Positions 1-10,500 of a DNA stretch of 64,000 bases are shown here, piece by piece. The notes beneath the pieces were generated by a model. That model saw only the letters and a list, made by a program, of their open reading frames with translations, made no database searches and had not been told where the DNA came from. This DNA comes from Gavia stellata (taxonomy: Eukaryota; Chordata; Aves; Gaviiformes; Gaviidae). Position 1 is the first letter of the stretch. Every line of letters starts with the position of its first letter. The position numbers and the translations under genes were made by a program. The stretch covers positions 7,579,001 to 7,643,000 of the forward strand of contig NC_082611.1 in NCBI RefSeq assembly GCF_030936135.1, given 5' to 3'.

Positions 1-309
1 AAGGCATTAGGAGGCCCTATGGCTCTGTCACATTACCCCTCAAAGTCTACCAGAGTTCAACGGCCTTGCAGTTAGCTTTCTTGGAATTATTTTGCATACG
101 ACTTCACTTCAACAGGTTAAACAACTCTGCCCTGAATATCAATAAAAATATACTTTAAACACTTATCAATAATGACATTTTCTAATTAATGATGAATTAA
201 AGCTCCACAACAGTTTGAAACATGATGTTAAAATAAAAAATAAGGGAAGATAGAGTGATATTCTGTGATTCGTTTTAAGAAAACAAAGCACCCCCCCTTT
301 ACATTCTCA

Positions 310-408
310 GCCAGTGTAAGTCGACAGAATTACACTGTTTTAGATCAGCTTAAGTTCTGACCTATATACTTCAGTGGAATTAATCTTAATTTCCACCAGT
401 GAAAGTGG
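310..408. repeat. Possible old palindromic interspersed repeat fragment
   Basis: The text has the pattern ccagtgtaagt ... ttacactg ... acttcagtggaatta ... ccaccagtgaaagtgg. This resembles a widely dispersed old amniote repeat built around 'acttcagtgg' and 'ccagtgtaa' blocks in inverted order. I cannot name the family. The region lies just past the FOXL3 coding sequence and may be in its 3' untranslated region. Confidence 0.35.
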
Positions 409-426
409 ACTCAAATTCACTTTGTC

Positions 427-432
427 TTTAAT
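427..432 (-). terminator. Possible FOXL3 poly(A) signal (ATTAAA)
   Basis: The minus strand reads ATTAAA about 330 bases beyond the FOXL3 stop. I see no AATAAA on the minus strand between the stop and the window edge. The variant hexamer is common by chance in AT-rich DNA, so the true cleavage site could also lie outside the window. Confidence 0.3.
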
Positions 433-763
433 AAAGCAAAGGGTGATAAGCAAGTCTCTTTTCTGTCGAATTCTGCTTGAGAAAGGAAATTCTTTGTACT
501 GTTAAATGATGTCCATGACAGTTGAGAAAACAAAGGTAGAATTTCATGAATTTCAGCATAGTGAAAACCGATATTGGTAACCGTTATTTATGCTTTAACC
601 TTAGCAAAGTTCTTTGGGTACAGAGAGAGTATCAGCCGGTGAATCGGTAACCCTTTCCGAGTACTGCTCAGGAAGAAAACAAGGAGGCAGGCAGCTGATC
701 TTCAGTGACATGAGGCTGCTGAATACGCTGCAACTCAGACTTTGTTACCACGAATAAATAACA

Positions 764-1246
764 TCACATTGTCCAGAACTGGAGATTAATTTGCTGGGCC
801 TCCAGGAGATGATATTTATTTTCTTGCATATTATACTGAGATCTCAGGACAGGCAAAGGGTCGGGGGCTGAAAGAATGTAATCGATGCTGAATTTAATTT
901 CAGAATCCGATTTTGCTAAGGAGGAATTGCTTAGGCTCTGCCTGTTGGTCACGCTGTTTGGAGCAAACCCACGAGGCTCCAGTAGTCTTGGTCCCGATTC
1001 CATTCTTTCGTGTTTACTTTCAGAAGAGGAAATGTTGTTTAAAGCAGAGTCCATAGAAGACATATCGGGGGATGAAGGACTTTTCCCTCTGCTTGGTCTC
1101 TGCTCCTTATGTTCCCTTTTCACGTTCCTCCTCCTCCGTCTTCGCCTGTAATTCCCATTTTCAAAGAGATCCAGCATGGATTCACATCCCGTTGCAAAGC
1201 TCCAATAGTTTCCTTTCCCCTTCTCATTCCCTTCTGTTCTGGGAAC
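764..1246 (-). CDS. FOXL3: FOXL3 coding exon 3, wing region and C-terminal tail
   Basis: The acceptor is aaatacag|GTT, giving [17 protein letters not shown], the usual strand and wing sequence of a forkhead domain. The basic run follows, then a Ser/Pro-rich low-complexity tail (SPSSPDMSS and on), the eh1-like motif at genomic 872-892, and the terminus NLQFWTM before TGA. The intron above it (1247-1602) is 356 bp. Reading frames on the plus strand here are shadows of this exon. Confidence 0.93.
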   Translation of the reverse strand, partial: VPRTEGNEKGKGNYWSFATGCESMLDLFENGNYRRRRRRRNVKREHKEQRPSRGKSPSSPDMSSMDSALNNISSSESKHERMESGPRLLEPRGFAPNSVTNRQSLSNSSLAKSDSEIKFSIDYILSAPDPLPVLRSQYNMQENKYHLLEAQQINLQFWTM

Positions 1247-2660
1247 CTGTATTTATTTAAGGGCAGTTCAGTATTTGTATGTGTTACAGATGCTGCTGCT
1301 GCTGAACATCTGCATTCATTTACATTCAAGAATGGTGTAAACACATATGACAAGACTTTTAAGCCTATTCTCTTTCATTATACGAATAGGATGTAAACTG
1401 CATCCTCTTCAATTTGTTATCTATTAGCATGCATCAGACAAGGACATACTCTTTATCTCTATAATTGACAACTCAGAGATATTTCAAGTGATTTGCAGCT
1501 CAGCTGTTTGTTTCCCTTCTTTCCTAGTGATGAGATTATTCCTGCATGTATTTTTTGCAGCCATGCACACTGTGTATGTAAATATACAGTTACTGATCTT
1601 ACCTTTACAAAACAACTGTTAAGTGATAAGTTATGTCGGATGGAGTTCTGCCAGGCTCTTTGATTTGATCTGTAGTAAGGAAATTTCTTCATTATAAAGT
1701 CATAAATGCCAGAGAGGGTGACTTTATTTGACGGACTTTGCTGGATGGCCATTGCAATTAAGGCAATGTAGCTGAAAAAAGGAAAACTTGCTGTTACACC
1801 ATCACCTCACTCACATACTCAGTTTTTAGGACCACATGGGTACGTGTGTGCCTATATCCTGCTTTCAGAAGTTCTCCCAGTGGATCTGCACCCTGACCCG
1901 AGATGTCCCAGGGATAAGCCCTGAGCGTGGTCCTGCCTCTCCGCCCCAAGCCCCCGGGGATGATATGCAGGCGTTACTTCCAGGCAATTGAGTCCCGACC
2001 CGTCTGTTTGCCCTGGCACTCAGTGGAGAGTGCTTAGATACGGGAGGATTACAGAAAGATCACCCACCTCTCAGACCCTGTCAGAAAAGTTTCCCTGAGC
2101 TGGAAGGCTGCAGTGAGACAGACCAGGCTCAGAGACACTGTCACTGGAGACCTTGCATGCTCGTGGAAAGGACCTTAGCTGCCCCTCTGAACATCTACAC
2201 CGCACATCTTCGCACCACACTGGGGATTATCTGCGCCCGATTCACCCATTGGCACGTTGCACATTTAATTCCCCTTCTCCTGGGGCTCCTGGAGGTCGGA
2301 GGAGACCATGTGAGGTCTGGTGGCTCAACGGCATGCCAGAGTTGCTGTGATCCCGCACAAGAGGAAACAAATGGTGAACACTTCACACATGGAGAGGGGG
2401 GGAAATCTGCCTGCTGCGGTGCCTGCGCTGGGACCAGACCCACTGCACACACCTGGGGAGAGGTCCCACGCTCCCCCGAGAGCTGTGATCCCACCATCCC
2501 AGAGCTCAGAAACCTCCCCAGATATGAGGGGACTTGGAAAAACTTCATCTTACCTGTACGCCGGTCTGGTGAATTTTTTCTCTTCGTCAGAACTACAGGT
2601 AGGATAATCATCCCCATCATAATTAAAGCAGTTATAGGGGTACTGCGTGTTGTCAAACAT
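764..2660 (-). CDS. FOXL3: FOXL3 forkhead transcription factor (complete, 3 exons)
   Basis: Spliced coding sequence: 2660-2554, 1771-1603 and 1246-764, 759 bases, 252 residues plus TGA stop. All splice sites are GT-AG and the reading frame is kept across both joins. The N terminus starts [15 protein letters not shown], as I recall for FOXL3. The forkhead domain covers about residues 31-130, beginning [14 protein letters not shown] rather than the more common KPPYSYIALI. The recognition helix (residues about 72-87) reads [16 protein letters not shown], with the expected Asn, His and Ser base or backbone contacts present. Wing 2 leads into seven consecutive arginines (126-132), a likely nuclear-localisation signal. 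Residues 211-217 (FSIDYIL) fit the eh1 pattern FxIxxIL that binds Groucho/TLE corepressors. The family acts in the nucleus; in medaka foxl3 governs the germ-cell sperm/egg decision, and the role in birds is inferred. The start ATG has A at -3. FOXL2 is the nearest alternative, but it is usually intronless and differs in the forkhead domain. Confidence 0.93.
1603..1771 (-). CDS. FOXL3: FOXL3 coding exon 2, forkhead core
   Basis: The acceptor is a pyrimidine run ending in cag at 1774-1772, and the first base (C) completes Ser36. The 56 codons that follow cover forkhead helices 1-3 from YIALIAM to SCFVK. The exon ends in phase 0 at AAG|gtaaga. The intron above it (1772-2553) is 782 bp. Confidence 0.95.
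2554..2660 (-). CDS. FOXL3: FOXL3 coding exon 1
   Basis: Codes residues 1-35 plus two bases of Ser36. It is rich in Asp, Tyr and Asn and holds the first residues of the forkhead domain (TRPAY). It ends at a strong donor, AG|gtaaga. The ATG is the complement of 2658-2660. Any transcribed 5' untranslated sequence lies above 2660 and its limit cannot be seen. Confidence 0.92.
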
Positions 2661-5600
2661 CGTCCTGCTCCTTGCTCAGCTCCTGTGGACTGAGAGAGAT
2701 GGAGTGATGTTTCTCAGAGCTTGGACTCCCTCCTCCCTTCTTCCCTCCCCTCTGTCTGTCTCGTTCCCTCTCTCCCCCCTCCTCACGCTCCCTCTCCTCC
2801 GTGCACACATACTCTTCGTGATGGGGTGGGGATTGTTTTTGCAATTCTCGCGTCCCAGACAGCCCGTCTGTTAGGATATTATTTTGGGGGGGGGAGTGTT
2901 ACTGTTGTTATTGTTGTTGCTTCCAATGGGGTGGCGGAGCCAGGCGGCTGGTGAGTGATGGAGCTGGTGAATTGGGGGTGAACCTTTGAACCGGGGTGTG
3001 CACCGCCGGTAGCTCCGCTCAGCTCGTTGGGTGGTCCGGGCTGGAGAGGGGCCAGCGCTCCCCCCGCCACATCCACAACGTGACAAAAGCAAACAGCATG
3101 ATGTTAATAAATCACGCTTCAAGGTCTCTGCTTGGAAATTAAACTTTGAGAACAGAGTGCAGCTCCCCCCAGCCCCCCAGTCCTCCCCCTTCGTATTTTT
3201 CTCTCCCCTGTGAAGCAGGGTGGCTTTCTTATTTATTTATTTTTAGAAACCCGACGTACAATAAACAGACGTTCCAGGCAGTAATGCACGCTTGTCCTGA
3301 TCTGCAATCTATAATACAGCATAATAGACATAAATTATATTTCCATGACTAAAGGAAAATGTGTATGTTCAAAGAATTTAGAACAGAGGGATATGAGGGA
3401 CTACTGTCAAGCAGGAAAGTAAAAGGAAAATAGCTGTAGGCAGGAGAGCTGCCTGTGTGGGCTTTGATCTGAAGGATGAATTAGACTAATAGCCCTGTGT
3501 GTTGGCATCCAATACTGTAACAATTGAATAGTTTTTCAATGCTTTGGAGTGTTTTCCAACAAGTGATGTAAACCAAAGGCATCACGCACCATTTCAGAGG
3601 GGACTAAAAAGGTGTATGCCACATGATAATTTAATTATTTGAAGACAGCTCTGTCCCAGCAACTAGCCCCAGGAGGAAATGGGTATTGGAAAAGAGAAAG
3701 CAAATTGGCGTGTGGAGAGTTACCTGGATGGAAATATAAAAGCAGAACCATTAGCAATGCAACTTTTGTTTTCTACAGCATCTTCCATACAGAGTGTGTC
3801 CCCAAACCCCTTTTGGAGTTAAAGGATACCATTAGGGGAAAATTCATCCGAGTGATAAAGAGCCCTTTAAAGTGATGCTTAAGTGGCTCCTAGAGTTCTG
3901 ACAAAGATGGACATAAGAAAGCTTTTTCTGTGGAATATAACAATACATTATAGCAGGGAGTAAGGGGAAATACATGGCATGCAAAAATAGATACAAGGGG
4001 TGTTTTCTTGGGAATATGAAGCCAGAGCAGACACCCAAAATAAAAAATTATCTCCACTCTAAAATACATCAATAGGCATATGCATGAGGCATCCACTGCA
4101 GAAGAGGTCTTAATACAAAGGGTCAGCTACTGCTGCCTAAGGCGTTAGCAAGGCTTTAATATTGAGTAAGATAGAGCAGATTCAGTGGTGGAGAATGAAA
4201 TATATAATGTCTGATCTTCATTCATACTCTGTCCAGCTGGACTGAGAAGGTTTAAAGTAAAGAAGAAGCTGGGCCACAGACTTGGGAAGACTTTCCCTCA
4301 CTAAAAACAGTGATCCTTGAGACAGAAGTAAATGTCCACTTTGATTTTTAGCAGTGGTTCTTCTATTTGGAGCTGTTTTACCTCACTGAAATTCCAGTAA
4401 TTCAAACAGTCTTGCTTCTGATTTATAAAATTTTTAAAAAGCAGAACTGGGTTAGCTGACTCTGATTTTACACAACCTGTTAGCACCCTTTTTTCAGTTC
4501 TTCATACTCTATTTATGAAAATTGCTCTGCTAAGAAAGTCAGACAACACACTTTGACCAAAATCCTCACATATTTACTGACAGTATATAATAGGCAAAGT
4601 TTTCTGTAACAGGAATTAGAGCAAATGGTTGTAGTGTCATACATTTAGTAATGTTATTTACCTCAATTCCTGTATTTTCTTGCCGTGGTGAATGTAATCA
4701 GCTCGCCCATGTCTAGCACATCTATAACGTGCATTACAGCTGGTGGTTAGCTCTACTCTCTGTGCAAGAGCTCATGGCCACCGTATTCCTCACCCATTTC
4801 AGTGGAAAATAACACTTAGATTAAATTTCCATCTCAGCAGCAGGTTTGTGAGTCTAAATTCAGCAAACGGAGGTGGGTCATAACAACCAGTGCTCGTGTC
4901 CTTGAGCAGCATCTCAGGAGTGAGTGGGACCATGGGTGGATGGTGCAGGGGCAGCTTGACAAGATACATAGGAAACTCCAGCCGTTGCCATTTGCGTAAC
5001 ACATAATCTGTGGATAAATATTATTTCCTCATAGCCAGCAGTGGGCTGGAGGATTCAGTTTCTGGCTCTGTAAATATCACTAAATTCATCTGCTGCAAAT
5101 TCATACAGACCATATGAAGAATGCAGACTGTTTCTGAGTCCTACAAGATCAGAAGCAAATTATATATTGTCTCTCATAAACCTGCTTCTGAAATCCAGAT
5201 ATGCAAAACTGGCTGTGTATTTCTCAAAGTATTTTTTAAAGCCTGCATACTGATATTTTATCCCCAAGTGAATGTTTATGGTCCAATTAGAATCCTTGAA
5301 AATAATATTCATAAAGAAATGCTAACATGCTCTTCTATGTACCGTGGTGGAGCTAGCAGGTGTCATGCTTATGGTGGCAAAACATGTTGTACAATAGCTT
5401 TTTCCTAGCATCTGTGCAACCATTATAGTTTAACTAGAGTAACTATAACTCTTCCCTGTCATTATCATAAAAGCATAATTTTGCCAGGCTAGTGTTTTCT
5501 TACGTTGTATATTTTCAGAACACAAAGTTGTAAACCACTTGATTTGAGATTGTAAATAGGCAATAAAAATGCTGTGAAAGATTTGCCTATTTTTTAACAT

Positions 5601-5884
5601 TGATATTAAAAAGTTATTTGCAATTTTTGTAATTATGACACAGATTATGAAAATTGTACAGGAAATTCAGACCGGTCATAAATCCAAACAGAGCTGAATT
5701 ACTAATCATTCTAGCTCCTCAGAATAACAGGGTACCTCAGTGTGTAAGACTGCATGCTGACATCCCAGTCCTCTTACTGGTACAGACTGGCATTTCCCAG
5801 CAGCACGGCTTCTCCTGCTCTCTCACTGACTTGGGAGACAGAGCTGGTTGCAGTTTAGGACTTTATCGCAAATCTTTTAATTTT
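2661..5884. other. FOXL3 upstream flank and intergenic DNA
   Basis: The first few hundred bases are the presumed FOXL3 5' untranslated region and promoter, moderately GC-rich with a few CpG sites near 3000-3060. Beyond about 3230 the DNA is AT-rich and I see no exon, RNA gene or recognised repeat up to the CR1 element. Confidence 0.5.
2726..2800 (-). promoter_or_regulatory. Purine-rich tract upstream of the FOXL3 start codon
   Basis: On the plus strand this is almost all C and T (cccttcttccctcccc and similar), so the coding strand is a G/A-rich tract. It begins 66 bases upstream of the ATG. Such tracts are frequent in TATA-less promoters or 5' untranslated regions. No clear TATA box is seen. 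A CCAAT pentamer on the plus strand at 2923-2927 and a run of nine G at 2886-2894 lie further upstream. Promoter role is inferred from position only. Confidence 0.35.
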
Positions 5885-6145
5885 ATCATAGAATCAGAAT
5901 TATTTGGGTTGGAGGGGATCTTTTAAAGATCATCTAGTCCAACGCCCCCCAGCCATGGGCAGGGACATCTCTCACTAGATAAGGTTGGTCAAAACCCGAC
6001 CTTCCTTGAACACTTCCAGTGATGGGGCATCCGCAACTTCTGAGCAATCTGTTCCAGTGTCTCGCCACCCTCACAGTAAAGAATTTCTTTGTTATATTCA
6101 ATCTGAATCTACTCTCTTTTGGTTTAAATCAGTGGAAACAAGTGG
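5885..6145 (-). mobile_element. CR1 LINE fragment (3' end), reverse orientation
   Basis: The plus strand reads atcatagaatcagaat, then gggttggaggggatctttt, atcatctagtccaac and cacttccagtgatgggg, the reverse complement of the well-known CR1 3' end in birds. Read on the minus strand it closes with the CR1-type terminal repeat attctgattctatgat at 5886 or so. The copy is 5'-truncated, as is usual for CR1, and many mismatches suggest an old insertion. It carries no intact open reading frame. Confidence 0.88.
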
Positions 6146-7534
6146 TGGCCTTCAGTGGGCTTTGGATCACTCAGTAAATTGCTTTCTTTTTAGTACAGGA
6201 TCTGTAGCTCTGGCAAACAAAGAAGAGGATGGGGAAATGAAGGTGGTGGTACTTGCTCTCCCAGTTGCTCTGATATGGGATAAGGAGAAGGAGAGTTCCC
6301 CAGACTTGGCTGAGTATTTGGCTGCGATGGCACCTGATACCCCATATAAGGCATCTTCTGACATTCAGCTCAGTGACCCTCATTTCTAGGAAAGTGATGA
6401 GTCTTGCCACACTGTCCACCTGCATGTCATCCTAAATTGCTCTCTGCTTCTCCCACGTCCATTGTTTGAATGCTTTCCCTTCTGCTTCGCTTTTGTGTTC
6501 ATACGTAGAACTTAATGGAAATACAATTTGCAACACAATTTGTGGTCTTCTGCTGGAGCTCAGTGACAACTGTTTATATTTCCTAGATAGATAGTGGATT
6601 ATTTGGAGAGGCATTCCTCGTCTGCATGCCTTCTAGTTGCAGCAGTGTAAACCTCATGCATAAAACACAGCACGGGTTTCTACCAAAACAGGAATGTGGA
6701 TAAGAAAACTTCGATAACAATTCATCATATTAGAGGTGGTGAATAAGAAAGGAACTAAATAAATTAGCTCAGACATATTATCCCTGCGCTAGCTAGATAT
6801 GGAGATTCACAAGGCATATGTGAAAATCCATTTCTGGAGATGCTCAGTGTGTTTTGGTAGTGAAAAATAGGAAAAGAAGGGTTTTCAGGGTGAAAAGCCA
6901 TTTCTCCTACCTACTCCTGGGTTGTGACTATTGGTCAAAACCCGTTTTTTTCAGAAATTCCAGCCAGCCAAACTGAGGGCTTTCCACAGTCTGGTGAAGC
7001 CCTGTGACCACGTCGTCACCAGGATGGACTGTATTTCCCTTTGGGACAGGGAGGAGTTTAGATGATGTTTTCTTATCTGCTTGGTGTGCAGACCTGGCAC
7101 CCCACTCCATCACCCTCCAACACAACAGACTGTTCTTTTTTCTAACTTTATCTCCCTTTCCCAGAGCGTAGCAAATCTTTTTCTAGTGAGAAGCTCTCAA
7201 ACAAGTGAAGTGACAACCACCGAGTGGGCAAGAAGCCAGGAGCTGTGGAGAAAACCTGCAGGTCTGTGAGACCAGCTCCTGGGAGTGCTGGCTTTCCTGG
7301 TGGAGCTGTTCACACTGACGTTTGAGGGCTGACTGCGAGTAATATCGCATGAATTAGAACTACAATATATTATTCCTCCTTTGGTCCCATGGGGTAATGG
7401 CTTCAAAGACAGTGGAGGGAGAACATGGGCAGGTCACTAGCTTTTAGACATTTATTGAGCAAAATTCTTGATTTTTTTAAACCCATTTTCTACTTAAAAC
7501 CAAAAACCACGGAAAGAGAATTAAAAAGCTTTAC

Positions 7535-7565
7535 AATAAATAAATAAATAAATAAATAAATAAAT
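7535..7565. repeat. (TAAA)n microsatellite
   Basis: About 7.75 uninterrupted copies of the tetranucleotide aaat/taaa. Confidence 0.95.
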
Positions 7566-10500
7566 CAGTTTAGGTTGGACAAAATGGTTTGGGCTCACCT
7601 AAAAGGATTTTCAAAATTTTACATTCTATCTTTGGTTTGCCTAGCACCTTTCTGCAGGAGAGATGCTGTCAGTTAAAAGGCCACATCCCAGTTTTTCTAT
7701 TTGATATGGATACATGAGGCAGAGGTTCAGAGTCTGCCTGTTTGTGATTTGGTATTCTTCTCCTTCTCAGTGGCACAAAATTAAATCCTCCTCTTTGACT
7801 TCGCAGACAGATGGGATAAAACACGGTAGGGATGTGCAAGGTTGCACAGGAGACCTGGCCTTTATGTTGGTGGGATTGTTCCTCCCAGCTGTGAAAGTCT
7901 CCAGAATCACTGATCCGTGAGGCTTTTGGAGACAGGTAGGAAAAGCTGGAGGGTTTGAAGAGGGGATGAATTGAGAGGTGATGCCTATTCTTTGCAGTTA
8001 CAGTGCACCTCTTGGACCGGCACAAGAATCATGCCTTCACTCAGTCTACACTTGTTTACCAAAAACGGATATTATCTTGGTGCAGCTGCCATACCTCATC
8101 CATCTTTGGTCATTTCTCATTCCAGCTATGTACAAAATCATTTGGCTATAGGCCTCACTTCGTACATTGTTTGAATTCTGCACCAGACACAGCTAATAGC
8201 TCGGGCCAGGAAACTTGTTCCAGATGTTAATTAACTCCCTCTGCATTAACTGGAATCACACAATTAAGGCCTGATTATTTATAAAACCATTTTGTTGAGA
8301 GAATTAGGAGAATGAACACAAACATACTGGCTCACACTTTCACACAAATGTCCATGTGCTGTTAAATTGTGGAAACTGGCACAAGTTGTCCCATACATTT
8401 ATTTTCAGCCATCATAATTATTCCGGAGGAGAAAGGACAACAGTCAGCCAGGCATTGAGGAGCAATGCTGAAGCAAAGAAGCTAATTCCCAGCCCAGCTA
8501 AGGTCTACTGTTGTGGCACCAACAGGCCTCAGAGATGCCTATCAAATATCCCACAGGCAACGTGGCTTTCCTACTGCCATGAATCTAAATGACAGAGCAG
8601 CTTCATTTTACCCAGTCACAAATTGCAATATTTAGGAGTTTGGTAGCTACCTGGGGGCTAGAGGGCCTGGCCAGTGTCTCTGGTGCTTTGTCTGCTCACT
8701 ATAAGACGTTCCTTGGTTTAAGGGATTTTTGGGGGGTCACACAAGCACTTAGCAGATTGACGACACAGCAAATGCGAACTAGTTCAAACCTGTCTCTCCC
8801 ATCTACCTTGCACAGAGCTCGGAGTCAGTGAATCGGGGACTTTTTATTATCTGATATGGCCAAATGGACAAATACAAGGCAAGCAAATACAAGGTGCAAG
8901 CAAGCTTTGCCCAAGCTGCCTGAACGCACGTGGTCTTGTAAGTGCAAAGATAATCACCCCATGGCGATGCAGGTCACCAGCTTCTTGATAGACAAGGAGG
9001 TGGGCTCTGAGCCGCTGGAGCACATGCACAGCTTGTCTATGTCTCCAACCACCAGAGATGGTCACTGTGAGAAGCTGTAACCCTCCAGGGACTGTTTGAA
9101 TCAAGTCTGAATCAAGTGGCCATTTGAACCAATAGTCCCCTGCCTCCTCCCTTGGACAAGCCTGTGAGATTTAGTGGTGTATATTGAACCGGGACCCACA
9201 GCTGTAGGGCACAGGCAGGCTGAGCAGCTCGTGGTCATTTACTGCTTCTTTCTGCACCTTGTTGGCACCTGCAGCATTACGAATCCTGCACCTTGTAAGA
9301 ACAAAAGGGATAGGAAGAGGCAACACTGTTACGTTTTGCTGATTTTATTTTCATTTGAAAGTAATAATTCATTCCAGTTCACTTACTCATAGCTCTCACC
9401 CACGCAGAAGTTTTCTGGGAGCTGCATGAACAATCCCAAAACAACGCAGATCAAACTGGCAGGACAAAAGTAACTGGAAACTGGGCCCTAAGCGAGTGCT
9501 GTTACTGAAGAAGGGGATGGTAGGCAGGGACTCCGTGTTGAGTTGTAACTGAGCTGCAGGATTGCCTCTTTCCAGGTCCTCCATCTACTGGTTTCCCTTC
9601 AGGCATAATCCCTTCTAATTTCTCCATGAGGTGCAATCTGTGGCTACATAAACCTCCTAGGATATTCCAGTTTTCTACAATACCCATCTTTGTAATGGGA
9701 TCACGCTTTGTAAGATGTTTCCCACCTCTTAGTCACCAAGTAATAATATTTCCCCATTACCAGTATGATTTCTTTTTCCCATAACTCACCCCTCCTAACT
9801 CCTAGATCTAATTTGATGTATTTCTCCCTGTAAGCAAATCCAATTGTCAATGCTTTTCTTCATTCTGAAAAAAATTCATGTTTTGATAATACCAGTTAAA
9901 CTACTCAAATTAATTCCAGGATAAACACTTGATGGTTAATGTGTCAGGGACATCTGATTACATTTTCCTCAACCCCGGACATAAGCCTTTTTCTCTTCCT
10001 CTGAATTAGAATAATCATTCACAGTTCATCATTTATCATCCTTCAAGTATTTGGCTATCTAAAACATGAAAGCAACTCTCAGCAGAGAACCGTCAGCTAA
10101 CATTGTATGTTGAGGTTTCTGCTGATAGCTCTTTAAAGAGGTGTAAACTCCCTTCTTGCTTTTCCATTCTTTTCATCTTATGAGAGGCTTTCCGATGCAC
10201 ACAGCGTAGTCTAAAGAGAAATAAGCTTTGATCTCTGACACCTGAAATGCATTCTCACCATTAGTAGTTTCAGGTGAAAATATTTGTAGTGTAATGCTAG
10301 TCCTTGGTTCTGCTGTCTTTAGGAAGGTTGGGAGCATTGCTGTGTGTCTATTTGAGAAGTCATATTTTATGTTTGAGCTGGGTAAGTGTGATAAAAAGAA
10401 TATATATGAAAATATAAACTAGCTTTGTTTCTGCTTCTTCTCGTTAAGTTTTGACCTTAGATTATTATTCTTCACCACATTTCAGTTTGATCAATTTGAA

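Noticed and set aside
2157-2693. Plus-strand open frame of 178 codons antisense to FOXL3 exon 1
   Set aside because: It is partly a shadow of the FOXL3 exon and partly intron, with no recognisable protein features.
5985-6389. Plus-strand open frame of 134 codons
   Set aside because: Its first part runs antisense through the CR1 element and is not a gene.
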